Assembly: GCA_029582155.1 (NCBI GenBank)
Contig: CM055909.1
Coordinates: forward strand, 46,378,412-46,442,411
Direction of reading: 5' to 3'
Length of the DNA stretch: 64,000 bases
DNA from: Panopea generosa
Lineage: Eukaryota > Mollusca > Bivalvia > Adapedonta > Hiatellidae
In this document: positions 1-12,500 of the stretch, piece after piece
Position numbering within the stretch: the stretch's first letter is position 1
Layout of the letters: every line of letters starts with the position of its first letter
Made by a program: the position numbers and the translations under genes
The notes under the pieces: generated by a model
The model's input: the letters and a program-made list of their open reading frames with translations, nothing else
What the model was told of the DNA's origin: nothing
The model's database searches: none

Positions 1-200
1 TAGACAATCTAATTGTCTCTACGTGAACACTACATTGTATCACATTGTATTAACCTAGACAAACAACACCCAAGTGGCCTGTGGGTGGAGTGATAGTCAC
101 TCTCAAGTCAGGTCAGTTGCTCTTTTACGTAACGATACCAAACAAATATCAGACACGGCTTCAATAATTGAATTCAAACAGAGTCGAATTACTAACATGA
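1..200 (+). repeat. dispersed repeat, inverted partner near 32.9 kb
   Basis: The first ~110 bases resemble, in reverse complement and at roughly 80% by eye, the stretch 33036-32925 upstream of the RPP25-like start. Shared landmarks are AACACTACATT, ACATTGTATT and GTGGGTGGAGTGATAGT. A weaker match (ATTGAATTC followed by AGAGTC) continues to about 200. No gene is supported here. It is either an old dispersed repeat or a duplicated flank. Confidence 0.5.
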
Positions 201-386
201 TGGTTCAGTTCAAACACTATCAATCATGTGCACAACACACAGTTCTTCTATACATACACCCCAGTATAAGAATCTTAGACGGATCTGAGATTCCGACAGA
301 AGATCTGTCACAAGGGATAACTGTTAACCCAAAGGACTAATCTTCTACCTGAACAAAAAAAAACATGAATTATCCTTTTACTTGCA

Positions 387-470
387 TACCATTTTTCCAG
401 TATTTGTATGAGCCGGCTGGGGATCAAACCAACAACAGCGGAAGCTCTACCCCTAGACCACCGCTGTGGT
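387..470 (-). mobile_element. SINE family B, tRNA-like head fragment
   Basis: Read on the minus strand this gives a tRNA-like start with a box A resembling TGGTCTAGGGGTA and a box B resembling GGTTTGATCC. It matches the head of the longer family-B copies at 7760-8080 and 3634-3952. Only the head and a few adjoining bases remain. Confidence 0.5.
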
Positions 471-594
471 ATTACTATAACAATATCTGATATACCTCTA
501 TTACTATACAAAAGTCAACTAATGTACCCCAAGTAAAGTTTCATTGCTGTATAACTAGTAGTTACGGAAACTTGAAACAAATGTTTTAAGTATA

Positions 595-870
595 GAAGGC
601 CCCATAATTCTGCCTAAGGTTCAAAGCTTGTTATCCTAAGTGTCTGCATGGGTGCCCTTAATAGTGGTAAGCACACAGGTGAAGTTGTTTGCTGTATGTA
701 AGTAATTACAGAGAGCTTGCTTAAAGATTTTAACCAAATCTTTGAAGTATAAAAGGGCCATAATTCTGCCTAAAATCTAAATAAGAGTGTTCCCACTTGT
801 TCCCATGAGTTCCTTTAGTGTGTGTGAAGTTTGTCTGATGTTTGGCTAGAAGTAAGCAAGGAGATATGAG
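595..870 (+). repeat. two diverged ~165-bp repeat units
   Basis: The phrase GGCCATAATTCTGCCTAA occurs near 600 and again near 758, each followed by AAAGCTTGTT-like or AAATAAGAGTG-like text and a GTGAAGTT phrase. This is a short, old tandem repeat of the same general kind as the block that follows. No coding signal is seen. Confidence 0.5.
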
Positions 871-884
871 TTTGTTAAAAAAAA

Positions 885-1880
885 ACATGAGGGCCAGACT
901 GACCCTTAATTGCTCACCTGTGGCAGAAGAGACAAGGGCAATAACTCTGACATAAAAAATCTGATTTGGCCAGTTCAAGAACTTGTTTGAGATATTATGG
1001 TTATATAACTACTGTGCAAGTTTGGTGAGAATCAAATGAAAAAAGTGGGTGCTAGAGTGCACACACGATCAAAAAGTGCAGTTTTTTAATGTTTCAAGGG
1101 CCATAACTCTGACATTAATAATCTGATTTGGCTTGTTCAAGAACTTGTTAAGATATTGTGGTTATATAACTACTGTGTAAGTTTGGTGAGAATTACACAA
1201 AAAATGCGGGTACTAGGGTGCACACACAGTCAAATAATGCATTTTTTATTAATTCAAGGGCCATGAATCTGACATTAATATTCCGATTTGGCCAGTTCAA
1301 GAACTTTCTTCAAGATATTATGGTTATATAACTACTGTGTATGTTTGGTGAGAATCAAGTGAAAAAGGCATACAGGTGCTAGAGTGCACACAATGTCGAA
1401 TAGTGCATTTTTAATGTTTCAAGGGCCATAACTCTGACATTAATAATCAGATATGGCCAGTTCAAGAACTTGTTTGAGGTATTAGGGTTATATAACTATT
1501 GTGTAAGTTTGGTGAGAATCAAATGAAAAATACAGGTGCAAGAGTGCACACCCGGTCAAATAGTGCATTTTTCAATGTTTCAAAGGCCATAACTCAGACA
1601 TTAATAACCTGATTTGGCCAGTTCAAAAACTTGTCTGAGATATTATAGTTATATGACTACTGTGCAAGTTTGGTGAGGATCAAATGAAAAATGCGGGTGC
1701 TAGAGTGCACACAGTCAAATATTGCATTTTTTAATGTTTCAAGGGCCGTAACTCCGACATCAATAATCTGATTTGTCCAGTTCAAGAACTTGTCCGAAAT
1801 ATTATGGATATATAACTACTACATAAGTTTAGTGAAGATCCAATGAATAATGCGAGTGCTAGAGTGCACACAACAAAAAC
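885..1880 (+). repeat. tandem-core repetitive element, ~160-bp units
   Basis: A head (AACATGAGGGCC, then GCTCACCTG) is followed by about six units of ~160 bp. Each unit contains GGGCCATAACTCTGACATTA, then GGCCAGTTCAAGAACTTG, then TGGTTATATAACTACTGTG and AGAGTGCACACA. The units differ from one another by roughly 10-20%. The head resembles that of the element at 38.9-40.0 kb, which has a different core. This suggests one class of non-autonomous element with exchangeable tandem cores, as in the pearl-type elements known from bivalves. Confidence 0.75.
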
Positions 1881-2035
1881 GTTCATGGACATTGATTTTT
1901 ATGAAAGGTTCAACCTTTCCGTAAAATTAATCAGTCAGACCATAAATTATGTATCTCTGGATTCCACAACTTCTTAGTTTAAAGTTTGAAGTCATGAAAA
2001 AAACATCGGGAAATTAATTTAGTGTGTTATTTTGA

Positions 2036-2510
2036 AATATTGCAAAAATACTGCACAAATGAAATGTTCATGGATGTCACAATTTCGATGGCTCAGGGCA
2101 ATACTAGGCTACATGAAAAATGTTAAGATAGTTTTTTGTTTTTTTTAATTAAAGTGTGACCTTGACCTTTGTGTTACCGTGACCATGACATCTTATGTAT
2201 AGGTCTGGGTATTTCTTCAGGTAACTGCAGGTGACATACCATCATGACATATCAATCACTTGTATCAAGCTATTTTAAAATCCCTCCATGTATAACAAAA
2301 TTACAGACCAGAAATGAAATATCAAACAAGCTGAAAGTGTGAGGTAAAGTTCTGGGTCTTAACGCGACACTTTCTCATGTCATGTTGATCAATTGGTAAA
2401 TTGAGCCAAGTGTTTATGAAATCCATCCATACAGACGGACGGACTGACAGACGGACGCTGCATTTACTATATGCCACCCCAAAAATTTTTGGAGGGCTTA
2501 AAAAGTAAAC
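2036..2510 (+). repeat. degenerate copy of the GTGACCTTGACC repeat
   Basis: It holds AAGTGTGACCTTGACCTTTG, TCTGGGTATTTCTTCAGGTA and TCCATCCATACAGACGGACG. It ends in GACGGAC-type repeats and CCACCCCAAAAATTTTTGG. The order matches the long arrays at 11.0-12.1 and 27.8-28.8 kb. No gene is supported. Confidence 0.6.
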
Positions 2511-2662
2511 AGTTTTTTCACTCTCCTGAAAAGTTTCTGAAAATGTAGTTAGCCTAGTATTGTGCTGAGTCATCGATTTGTTCTTACAAAATGCTTAGAA
2601 TTAAGGTTAGAGAAGTGGGCCCCAGTTCTCTAACACAGTATGGGAAGAATGTAGGCAATGTG

Positions 2663-3035
2663 TTAACCCTTTACTCCATAGATATGCGTTTTCCCACACC
2701 AATCACGAGCAATCTGAACACTTCTTGCACTGTTTTCCACTCTGTTAGTTAATAGGCGTCTATATTAGATGTCCAAAGGTGTCTATATTAGGTGTCCAAA
2801 GGTGTCTCTATTAGGTGTCCAAAGGTGTCTATATTAGGTGTCCATAGGTGTCTATATTAGGTGTCCAAAGGCATCTATATTAGGTGTCCGATGGTGTCTC
2901 TATTAGGTGTCCAAAGGTGTCTATATTAGGTGTCCAAAGGCGTCTATATTAGGTGTCCAAAGGCGTCTTTATTAGAGGTGTCCAAAGGCATCTATATTAG
3001 GTGTCTCGGGGCGTCTATATGAAGTAAAGGGTTAA
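2663..3035 (+). mobile_element. piggyBac-type MITE copy 1, expanded core
   Basis: It is bounded by TTAA on both sides, with ends TTAA-CCCTTTACTCCATA and TGAAGTAAAGGG-TTAA, giving imperfect terminal inverted repeats of about 12 bases. A TTAA target and CCCT-start ends are the hallmark of the piggyBac superfamily. The core holds roughly a dozen tandem copies of a ~23-bp unit (AGGTGTCTATATTAGGTGTC), making this the longest of the five copies. No transposase is present. Confidence 0.8.
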
Positions 3036-3489
3036 ACAGAGAGCCCAAGTCGCTCACCCGATTTTAACCCGTCACTGTTATTTCAGTTTTGACCGGGATA
3101 AGCATACAGAGTAAGTATCAGATTACCATGACAACATGGCTCAACTTACAGGTTTCCCCACAGGAACGGAATACAAGTGCTGAGGTAAAAAGCACGTAAA
3201 CACCTTCAACACATCTTCAAGCGCTGTGTAAGGCACTCATTGAAATAAATTTCAATAGTCAAACTTGTATTGATCAGTTAGAGTCATCATAGTATGTTTC
3301 ATTTTAGGCATTAAAATGAGAAAAGATATGTAAGGAAAATTAATGATTTAGAGGAAAAGTAAGCTTTTGCAAAATTTTGTAAAATAATTCAAGCGCTAGG
3401 GGAATACCAGTGCTGGGGTGCCCCTGTGCTTAAATGGCCTGTGGAGAAGCCTGCCTTACTGCTGTAATGTCGAAGAAGTGGTAACTTAC
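3036..3489. other. no gene identified; RPP25-like intron
   Basis: This is unique-looking sequence downstream of RPP25-like exon 4. A stretch on the minus strand near 3190-3155 has an acceptor-like TTTTACCTCAG and a donor-like GTAAGT about 30 bases apart. The intervening peptide does not resemble the expected RPP25 C-terminus, so I do not call an exon. Confidence 0.4.
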
Positions 3490-3564
3490 CCAGGTTCTGC
3501 TGTATCCAATGGTTCTTTAGACAGAAGAATGGATATAGCCGGAATATTTTTGTTGACCTTTAAT
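3490..3564 (-). CDS. RPP25L: RPP25-like exon 4
   Basis: The acceptor TATATTGCAG precedes the first base at 3564 and the donor GG|GTAAGT follows 3490. The exon starts in phase 2: its first base A completes an Arg codon begun by CG in exon 3. It encodes LKVNKNIPAISILLSKEPLD and then TAEP, the last strand and helix of the Alba fold. It is the only part of its local open frame with recognisable family similarity. Confidence 0.88.
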
Positions 3565-6500
3565 CTGCAATATAAATAATGTATAGAAACTAAAGAAAAT
3601 TCACTAATTTGCGTCAATCCCGCATCTGCCAAAACTTGTTGTATGGTGTTTAGCGTCACTTTCAACGACTGTTCAGTTATATTGCTACGGTGTCTACTTG
3701 AGACAGTATTCTTAGCACTGCCACATTGGCGTATCATGCAGCAGACACAAAATTGGTATGATACCCCACCCAGTCACATTATACTGACACCGGGCCCCTA
3801 GCAGACCCAGAACTATCATCTAAATGCAGAGTGCCAAGTGAGGAAGCCTTTAGTTCCATTTTGCAAGTCTTTGGCATGACCTGGCCAGAGATCAAACCCA
3901 CGACCTTCCACATGCGAGAACGACACTCTACCCCTAGATCACTGCTGCAGTTCACCAAAAAATGTAAAAGTCGGAGATATTACCTACAATCAGATTGCCA
4001 TCACAACATCAATAGATATGTACCAAGTTACAAAAAGACTCAATGACTCTCTCTGACTAACAACCAGGGCTGTGTTCAGCACGGTTAAACATGTTTACTC
4101 TAATCATTAACACAAACCATGACCTAACAAACAAAAAGTAAATGAAAATCGGTCTACTCGGCATTGTCCCTCCACTTACCATTAAGCCACATGATTAAAC
4201 ACAATCAAACGGCTTGCGGAGGTGTTTAACCTGTTAGTGTACGTTTAAAGCGAACATGTCGTTCAGTTCACTTCTGTTATCAAATGTTTGCAAACAAATT
4301 AAACATTTAAGCGAACTGAACGCAGCCATGTCAGGTGAACGAATGTTATTTATGCATTAGCTTCCATAATTATGTGAAGTCTATTGTCTGCATTATGTGT
4401 AATCAAAGTAGAACTGCCAAAACCAAACAAGTGACAAAGTGTCAAATATATGCCTATAATACAGGAACCAGTACTAATTGAAAAAAACACACGACTGTAA
4501 AGGTTAAATAAAAACATATAAAATCAATCAAATTGTCACAATAACTTATTATTATACCCCGTTCTTCAAAGACAATTGGGGGAATTATTGAAAAGGTGTT
4601 GGTCTGCCCATCTGCTTCGTACGAAACTCCTCCCACACTGTTAACCTAATTCAAATGAAACTTGCTGTAAAACAACAAACATGGGCTAGACATAAGCCCA
4701 TTGTTTTGGAATTCCAAATAGATTAATTTTGATGGAGGTATGGCCCTTTGTTCTTTTAACTTAGATTTTACCTCATGCTTACGACCAACAACCTTGCGGA
4801 CACCACGTCTCCGGAGTCCCACAGTTTTAACCTGATTCGAATCATAAGATACAGTTGGATAGACAGTCAGGCCTGAACATAAGCCTATGGTCTTGGTGTT
4901 CTGATTCAATAATTTCTTACTGCATTATGGCCCTTCCATCTTTTTAGTCAAAATAGTTCAAATTACATATATTGCAATTTTGCATTTCAGCCTATAACTA
5001 TTGAGTTACAGCATCTACCATCTTGAATTTTCTTATGAGGACAGGCCTTCAGAAAGTGATGACCTTTACATACATGTGACCCTTTTTGGGAAGCAATGAG
5101 GGAGATCAGGTTTTGAAATGAGGGAGATTGCATGTTAATGAAGGAGATTTTTTTTTCGCGCCATAAAATTTGAAAATATTGTCATTTTGGTACAATTTTA
5201 CATAATTCTTAATAATTTAAGTATATTAAACCATAAAAGATGGTGTTTTGTCATAATATATAGAGAGTATAAATTAATAACAGGAGTAATATAGAATCAT
5301 GATTTTTTAATTAAAACTTTCGTTTCTTCATTAAAGCATATAAAAGTTGGGGGTGGGAGTGGGGAGGGTTGAAACCTAGCATTCTAACTTCCTAATAAGT
5401 CTGAATCCTTAATATTTTTAAACTTTAATATCAAGTGCTTATGTTGATATTTGCTGTATAGAAAATATCCGCTTTGATCCTGTGGTTTTCCCGTCCAATA
5501 AAAAAAACATGTCAAATACCGGAAAATAGCCCGATGTTTAAACGCCTCGATACCTTATACAAGAAAATGGTGAACGATTCGCGATGAATAGAAGATTTGG
5601 AGATTCAACAAGAATTTCCTCACGTTATAATTTATTGCTGAGGAACGTTCAATGTCTAGTTTGCAAATGATTTAATAATTATAATTGTGTTGATATGTAG
5701 AAAGAATAAATACTGTAACAATTTCAGAGATGATTTTGTGTCATTTCTTTTTCACAGTTTTTCCGATTGTCTATTTTTGGTCTTGTGGCACATTTGTACT
5801 TCGAATTTAGAGTCACACTTTTCTAAAAGTTTCTGACGTGTTAAAGATTGTCTTTGGTATACAGTTTTATATATTGATTTTCTTTATCGTTCTTCCGGCG
5901 TTAAACTATATGAAAACCGATAAGACTACAATATATATGCAATTAGTATTGCTGTGTCGAATTTCATTGAAACTTTTGTGTGTAATCACTTTGAAAGTTT
6001 CTGATATCATCTGTAATCTAATTGGATTACAACCGATAAAGGCAGAGCTTATATATCTTGGTCATGTTTAGGACAATGACTGACATTCGCAGTGTCAATT
6101 AGTTTGTTTTTTACAACAAATTGTAGGAGGGAGTAAAAATATAATACACAGGATATTGTGATTGCGGGAGATTTTGACTCCTCACTAGGAGATCAGAAAA
6201 GCTCTTGAGCCTGCGGCCCCCACAAGCTTATAATCATCCAGAATATTAATAGTCATCATTATTTATTCTCTGTTGCCTTCGTTCAGTCGCATGGAAATAA
6301 AAAATTTTGGCATTGTCGACACCCTCTTCCTCCATGCATTCAAGTCTGTGTTAGTGGCAGCTCTCTCTCTATAGCCTGTCAGTAGCGATGATTTTAACCT
6401 GTTTTTTTTTCAATGTCCGCAGTTTTATACTACAGTGCCAGGATGACAATTTTATCGGAAGATTAAAAGATAACGAGTATCTGTCCCTCCCTGCAGTCAG

Positions 6501-9500
6501 GATATCCGTCTATTCTTCACACAAAATACAGTAAAACCTGTGTACGTGGCCACCTCTATTAAGCAGCCACTTGTCTTAAACAGCCACATTAACTATTTCT
6601 CATGGCTATGCATTCATAGCAAATTTAAGCACCAACCTGTCTTAAAAGGCCATTTTTACTCATTCCATTGACTGGCTGCTTAAGACAGGTTTGACTGTAT
6701 AGGCAAAAGCACATTGTTTTTTTCCTAGTACAGGTAAGTAATGTTTCCGCAGTCACTGACATGTCTTTTACTCATGTCGATATCATTTTTCCAGTTCTGT
6801 GCAGCATACGAATATGGTCAGGGCACTGCATCACCATAAGCAACAGTACTAGTGTTTAGCCATCACTGAGACAAGTGTGAGAAGTTCCATTACCTAGTTA
6901 AAAAAACACAAATATAATTATTTTCAATCATCCTATTCATTATAATTGAAATAGAACATACTATAATGCCATATTATTTCCAGTTATACACAAGCTGTCA
7001 AAAAGACATCATGCTCTACTATTCAAATATTTGTCCCAAAAGAACAAGTTTGATTAAGACTAATGACAATCAAAGTAAACAAGTTATCTAACTTACTCAA
7101 TTGAGTAGGTCTTATAACTACAGTACCATGTATGAAGTTTCAATCCAATACATGCAGTGGCTGCTGAGTTTCAATCAAATACATTGAGGTGTTGTTGCGA
7201 TATGGAAAGAAGGGCCATAATTTTCATTCCATTCATGCATGAGTTATCTAACTTTAGTAATTTTAGTAGGTTTGATGACTGGTAAGTCTTGTGTGGAGTT
7301 TCAATCATGTAAATTCAGTGGTTGGTGAGAGAGGGACTTGATGGTATTTGCATGCAAAACTTTAACCAGAATTTGTAAGTCAAACAAGGGCAATAATTTG
7401 CATTCTATTCATGCAAGAATTATCTAACTTAGTAACTGTAGTAGGTTTGATGACCTGGAAGTCTTGTGTGAAGTTTTAATCAAATACATGAATGGTTGGT
7501 GAGATATAGACTTGATGGTATTTGCATGCAAAACTTGAACCAGAATTTGTAAGTCAAACAAGGGCAATAATTTGCGTTCTATTCATGCAAGTTACCTTAA
7601 TTATTGTAGTAGGTTTGATGACCTGGAAATCTTGTGTGAAGTTTTTATCAAATACATAAGTGGTTGGTGAAATATGGACTTGATGTTACTTGCACGCAAA
7701 ACTTTAACCAGAATTTCTAAGTAAAACAAGGGCAATAATTTGCATTATATTCAGGACAGTTGTTGTTGTTGTTGTATGGTGTTTAGCGTCGCTTTCAACA
7801 ATTTTATTCAGTCATATTGCGACGGTGTCTACTTGAGACGGCATTCTAAGCGCTGTCACACTGGAGTATCATGCTGCAGACACATGGTATGATACCCCAC
7901 CCAGTCACATTATACTGACACCGGGCCGAACAGACCTAGAACTCTCCTCTAAATGCTGAGCGTCAAGCGAGGAAGCTTCTAGTACCATTTTAAAAGTCTT
8001 TGGTATGACCCGGTTGGGGATTGAACACACGACCTTCTGCATGCGAGGCGGACGCTCTACCACTAGACCACACCGCGGTCTATTCAGGACAGAGTTATCT
8101 AACTTAGTTATTGTAGTAGGGTTGATGACTGGGAAGGTTTATGTAAAGTTTCAAGTCAATACATCATTTGTTACTGAGATATGGACTTTTATGCAAAACT
8201 TTAACCAAGGTGCGACGCCAACGCCCGTATGAGTAGAATTATAAGTTCTCTTTGTTCTCCAAATGCTGCATAATACTAATTGCCTAGATACAAACTTTAA
8301 AACTGGATTACATGTATACAATGTTAAAGTTCTACATGACATGTATAAGCTTTAACGGATTACTGACCAGTTGTTAACATGCATCTATCATCAATTTTAA
8401 CTGTAAGGCCATAATAAATGAATTGCTAGATTATCATCCCCGCCCGCCCCCTAATTTTCATGCCACCCCGACCCTTTTTATTTTTATAAAAGAAAAAAAA
8501 AAAGTATTATTGAAAAACATCAAAAATTTTAAAAATAAGAATAAAAAATAAAAAATAAAATCCTCCTGTCCTCCCCGTTTTTTAAGAAAAATTTGGATGA
8601 TAATCTAACAATTACTTTATAATGGCCTAATGTAAAAACGCACGATCATGAATTAGCATATATGGAGGCAATACTCTTACTCTAACTGGCTGTTCATCTA
8701 GATGGATTTATTACACTATAATTCGTTCAGAGACGTGCAATTATAGTGCACTGGATTTGTGCACAAACAAGTAAAAAATGAAGCTAATGCTTGTTTCTTT
8801 ACTTCAGTTCTCCTCTTACAAAGATGCAAAACACAATATCGCTTTGCATTTAGATAGTTAACAAAAGATCTACATGCTCTTGCTGAACTGCCAGGCCCGA
8901 TTAGCTCAGTCGGTTATGCATTTGACTATCAATCCATGGGTTGTGAGTTCAAATCCCCACCCGGCAACCGTCTCTGTAATGATTAATATACAACATTTTG
9001 TCTCATTATCATTTGTCTCTCACCGCTGATTCAAGTGGGAAAGTTATCAGTAACTTGCAGAGATGGGTGTGCTCGAGTACTGGTTAACCTTTCAGGATCC
9101 CAGGAAACAGCTGTTAGGTTAACTGAACATCTGTTAGCCGTTGATGGCATAAAAATGACACTAAATATCAATCAATCAATATTCAATCATTGTTGAATTT
9201 TAAAATGTTACATGCATCAAAGTTTTCAATTATGTATAGAAAGTACTTACACAAGCTTATTTAACAGTTTCTGGAAGTGTTGATTTTCTCGGAGACACGC
9301 ACAAAATTATGTAATATCCTGTTATGTCATACAGAAGATTTACATATTTTTCAGTAAAAGATCAATAAAATTATTCTTTTACCAACGCCGCGGAGATGTA
9401 CATATTGAATAGAAATCATCACAATATATTACAATATTATTAAAGTAAAGCTATGTGGGGCATTAGTTTGTAACTCAATTGTAGACAGGTTGCTTTAAAC

Positions 9501-12500
9501 CCTATTAACAATTTTAATTAACCATTTTCGTTGTCTTCCTTTATGCTCCTATTACAGCGTCCTCCGTGGCCAGGTGGTATATATAGATTGTAGAAGAGCT
9601 CTATCAATATTTGAACACATCTGAGCACGTTTTGGAAAGTGTTCAATAAAATAGCTATGAATTGTGGGACAGACATGGAATTCTCTGTTTTTTTTTCATT
9701 AAGGGTAAATAGACCTGATTTGGGAGTTATCACTGGGACTGGGGTAGACTACATCTTATTATCACTACAACTTAGAGCAAAACCTTTACAAGAAAATTTA
9801 TCATTTTCAATATTGTGGTTTCTCTCAGACTCAGTATGAGGTATTCTTTTATCAATAAAACTTGAAGCCATAATTATATTATAACCTGTAATATGTTAAA
9901 AAGTGATGTCACACTCCATAAAAAACGTTTATAACCTAGCTTGATCTACTCACCGTTCAAGACCTTCAAGTTTTGGTTCCCAGTACTCCTCTACGAGCCT
10001 GTAGCGAATCCGTGTGAGTTGATGGAGGCCCTGAAATGTTTAATTTTTAGAATATAATCATGTATATAAAACTAGAAATGTGTCTGTCAGCACAAATGCC
10101 CCTGTTATTGGCCAGAAGCCAATTTTTATTACCAAAAATTAAGCTGAAAAGAAGCCATGGCGACCATAACTCCTGTAAAATTTGACTGACACTGACAAAT
10201 GTCAAACTTGACAATAAATTTATTATTCTGTACCTGTACGTGTACAGCCAATCAGCTACCACAGGTGTTACCATGTGACCATACAATATGTAGAAGTTTA
10301 TTGGATCTAGCAACTTTTATATTGTACAGTTCAAAATTCAAGATGGCGTCTTACAAAAAGAGGAAATAAATTAAGTAGAAATTTCAACGATAAAAACAAA
10401 TAACCAACAAAATGTTCCGCATGACGATGACGTTGAGAAAATCCAAATTTCTGTCACTGCAACTTCCTTCGTCTGCTGCTTTGAACTCACGGTTTATTTA
10501 CTTGATTTTTCTTTACTCTTTTAAAATTAAGGTATAGAATAAAAAGATCACTTTACAGTGTTTTGTACAATATGGAAATATATTTGCGTCTCGTCCCACA
10601 ATACATACTCATACAATATATTCCCATATTGTACAAAACACTGTAAAATAACCTTATATTAAACAGTTACAAACTATATATTACTTTTAAAATTGGACCA
10701 TCCACTGCAGAGTTACTACCCAGTAGGTAATTCATAAACGTTCAACCTTTGACCTTATACAGACATTTAGCTTCGGGTACTTGGAGTTGTACCCAACAAA
10801 ATGGTTTTCATGTAATAAACACTTTTGCCATATATTTTCAAAATAAGTAAACCTATAGGTCTCAAGATACAGTTGAATTTTGTTCTTTGTTCTAATAAAG
10901 TAAGGTCTGGGATTTCCATGGTAAACAAGAAAATATGAGTGGAATCGATGCATGCTCCCCAAGTGAATATCGATTGGCCACAAAAAAATCATCAAACTAG
11001 AACACAAAGACAATATGCGCATCTGCACTTGGTAGTGATGCATCCTAGCACGTTTCATAAAATTCGAACCTTGACCTAAACATCTGATGTAAATGTCTGG
11101 GTATTTCTACAGGTAAATGCAGGTGACACATCATCATGACATTGTTGATCACTTGTGTCAAGCTATTTTAAAATCCCTCCATGTAAAACAAAATTACAGT
11201 GTGACCTTGACCTTTGTGGTAAGATTCTGGGTCTTAAAGCTAAACTTTGTTATGTCATGTATGTCATGTTGATCAACTGATAAATTGAGCCAAGTATTTT
11301 TGAAATCCATCCATGTATGATAAACTTACAGACCAGATTGAAATCTCGAACAGACTCAAAGTGTTGTCAAAAAAACTCAGTGTGACCTTGACCTTTGAGG
11401 TGTGGGTCTGGGTCTTATGTGCGACACATGGTCATGTCATCTTGATCAGTTGAGCCAAGTTAAAGACAAAGTTATAGACCAGACATGAATTGAAATAGTG
11501 AACTTGATCTTTGAAGAAAAATTCTGGGTCTAACATGAGACACTTCATCATGTCATGTTGATCTACTGAACAAAGTGTTTTTGAAATTTATCAATAGGTG
11601 ACAAAATTAAAGACCGGACATAAAATCTTACACAGGTTGAAAGTGTCGTCAAACAAAGTTAATTTGTGACCTTGATCACTGAAGTGGGAGTCTGGGTTTT
11701 ATGCGCAACACATTGTCATGTTAAGTTAATCATTTGTAGCAGGTATTTATTAAAGCCATCTATGTATGACAAAGTTACAGGCCGGACATTTAATCTCATA
11801 CAGACTCAAAGTGTTGTCAAACAAACTCAAAGTGAGACCTTGACCTTTAAGGTATAGGTATGGGTTTTACATGCGACACGTCATCATGTCATGCTGGTGA
11901 ATTGAGCCAAGTGCTTTTGAAATTTATCTAAAGGTGACAAAGTTACAGACCAGACACAAAATCTCTAATAGCTGAAAGTGTTATCAAACAAAGTTAAATT
12001 GTGACCTTGAATATTAAAGTGATAGTCTAGGTGTTATGTTAACACTTTGTACAGATTTCTATGCATTTACAACGACGACGATGACGACGGCGGCGGCAAC
12101 AAGAACAACTAATCTAGCAATTAATTTATAATGGCCTTATGAAAGCAGAAAAGAACACACGTTTCTGAATAGAAAGTTCATAAAATAGTTTTAATTTGTA
12201 CGATAGCATTTAAATAAGTAATCAGTGTTAAAATACTTTATCCTAAAAATATCGACTTACAGGTGATTTTATGTACCTGTAATATACTGAATTCCTTTGT
12301 TGCATTTAGTGCTACAATTAACATACTAACTGCAATAGTGACACACACAGATGTTAAATGTATACAACTATTTTTAGGATCCCAATGTAACAGTAACCTA
12401 ATAAGAGATGAATTAGTGACATTATATTTCTACACAAGAAAGTGTTGGGTTTCTTAACAATCAAAAAAATTTTTTTTTAACGACATTTTCAGCACATTTC

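Noticed and set aside
3155..3190. Fifth RPP25-like exon of ~30 nt
   Set aside because: Acceptor- and donor-like sites exist on the minus strand, but the encoded peptide does not match the GYQPP-type continuation expected.
8894..8965. Functional tRNA gene
   Set aside because: The A and B boxes are good but the acceptor stem does not pair, and the head is attached to a body repeated across the window: SINE family A.
10732..11058. 108-codon minus-strand frame
   Set aside because: No recognisable domain, and its right end enters the GTGACCTTGACC repeat block.
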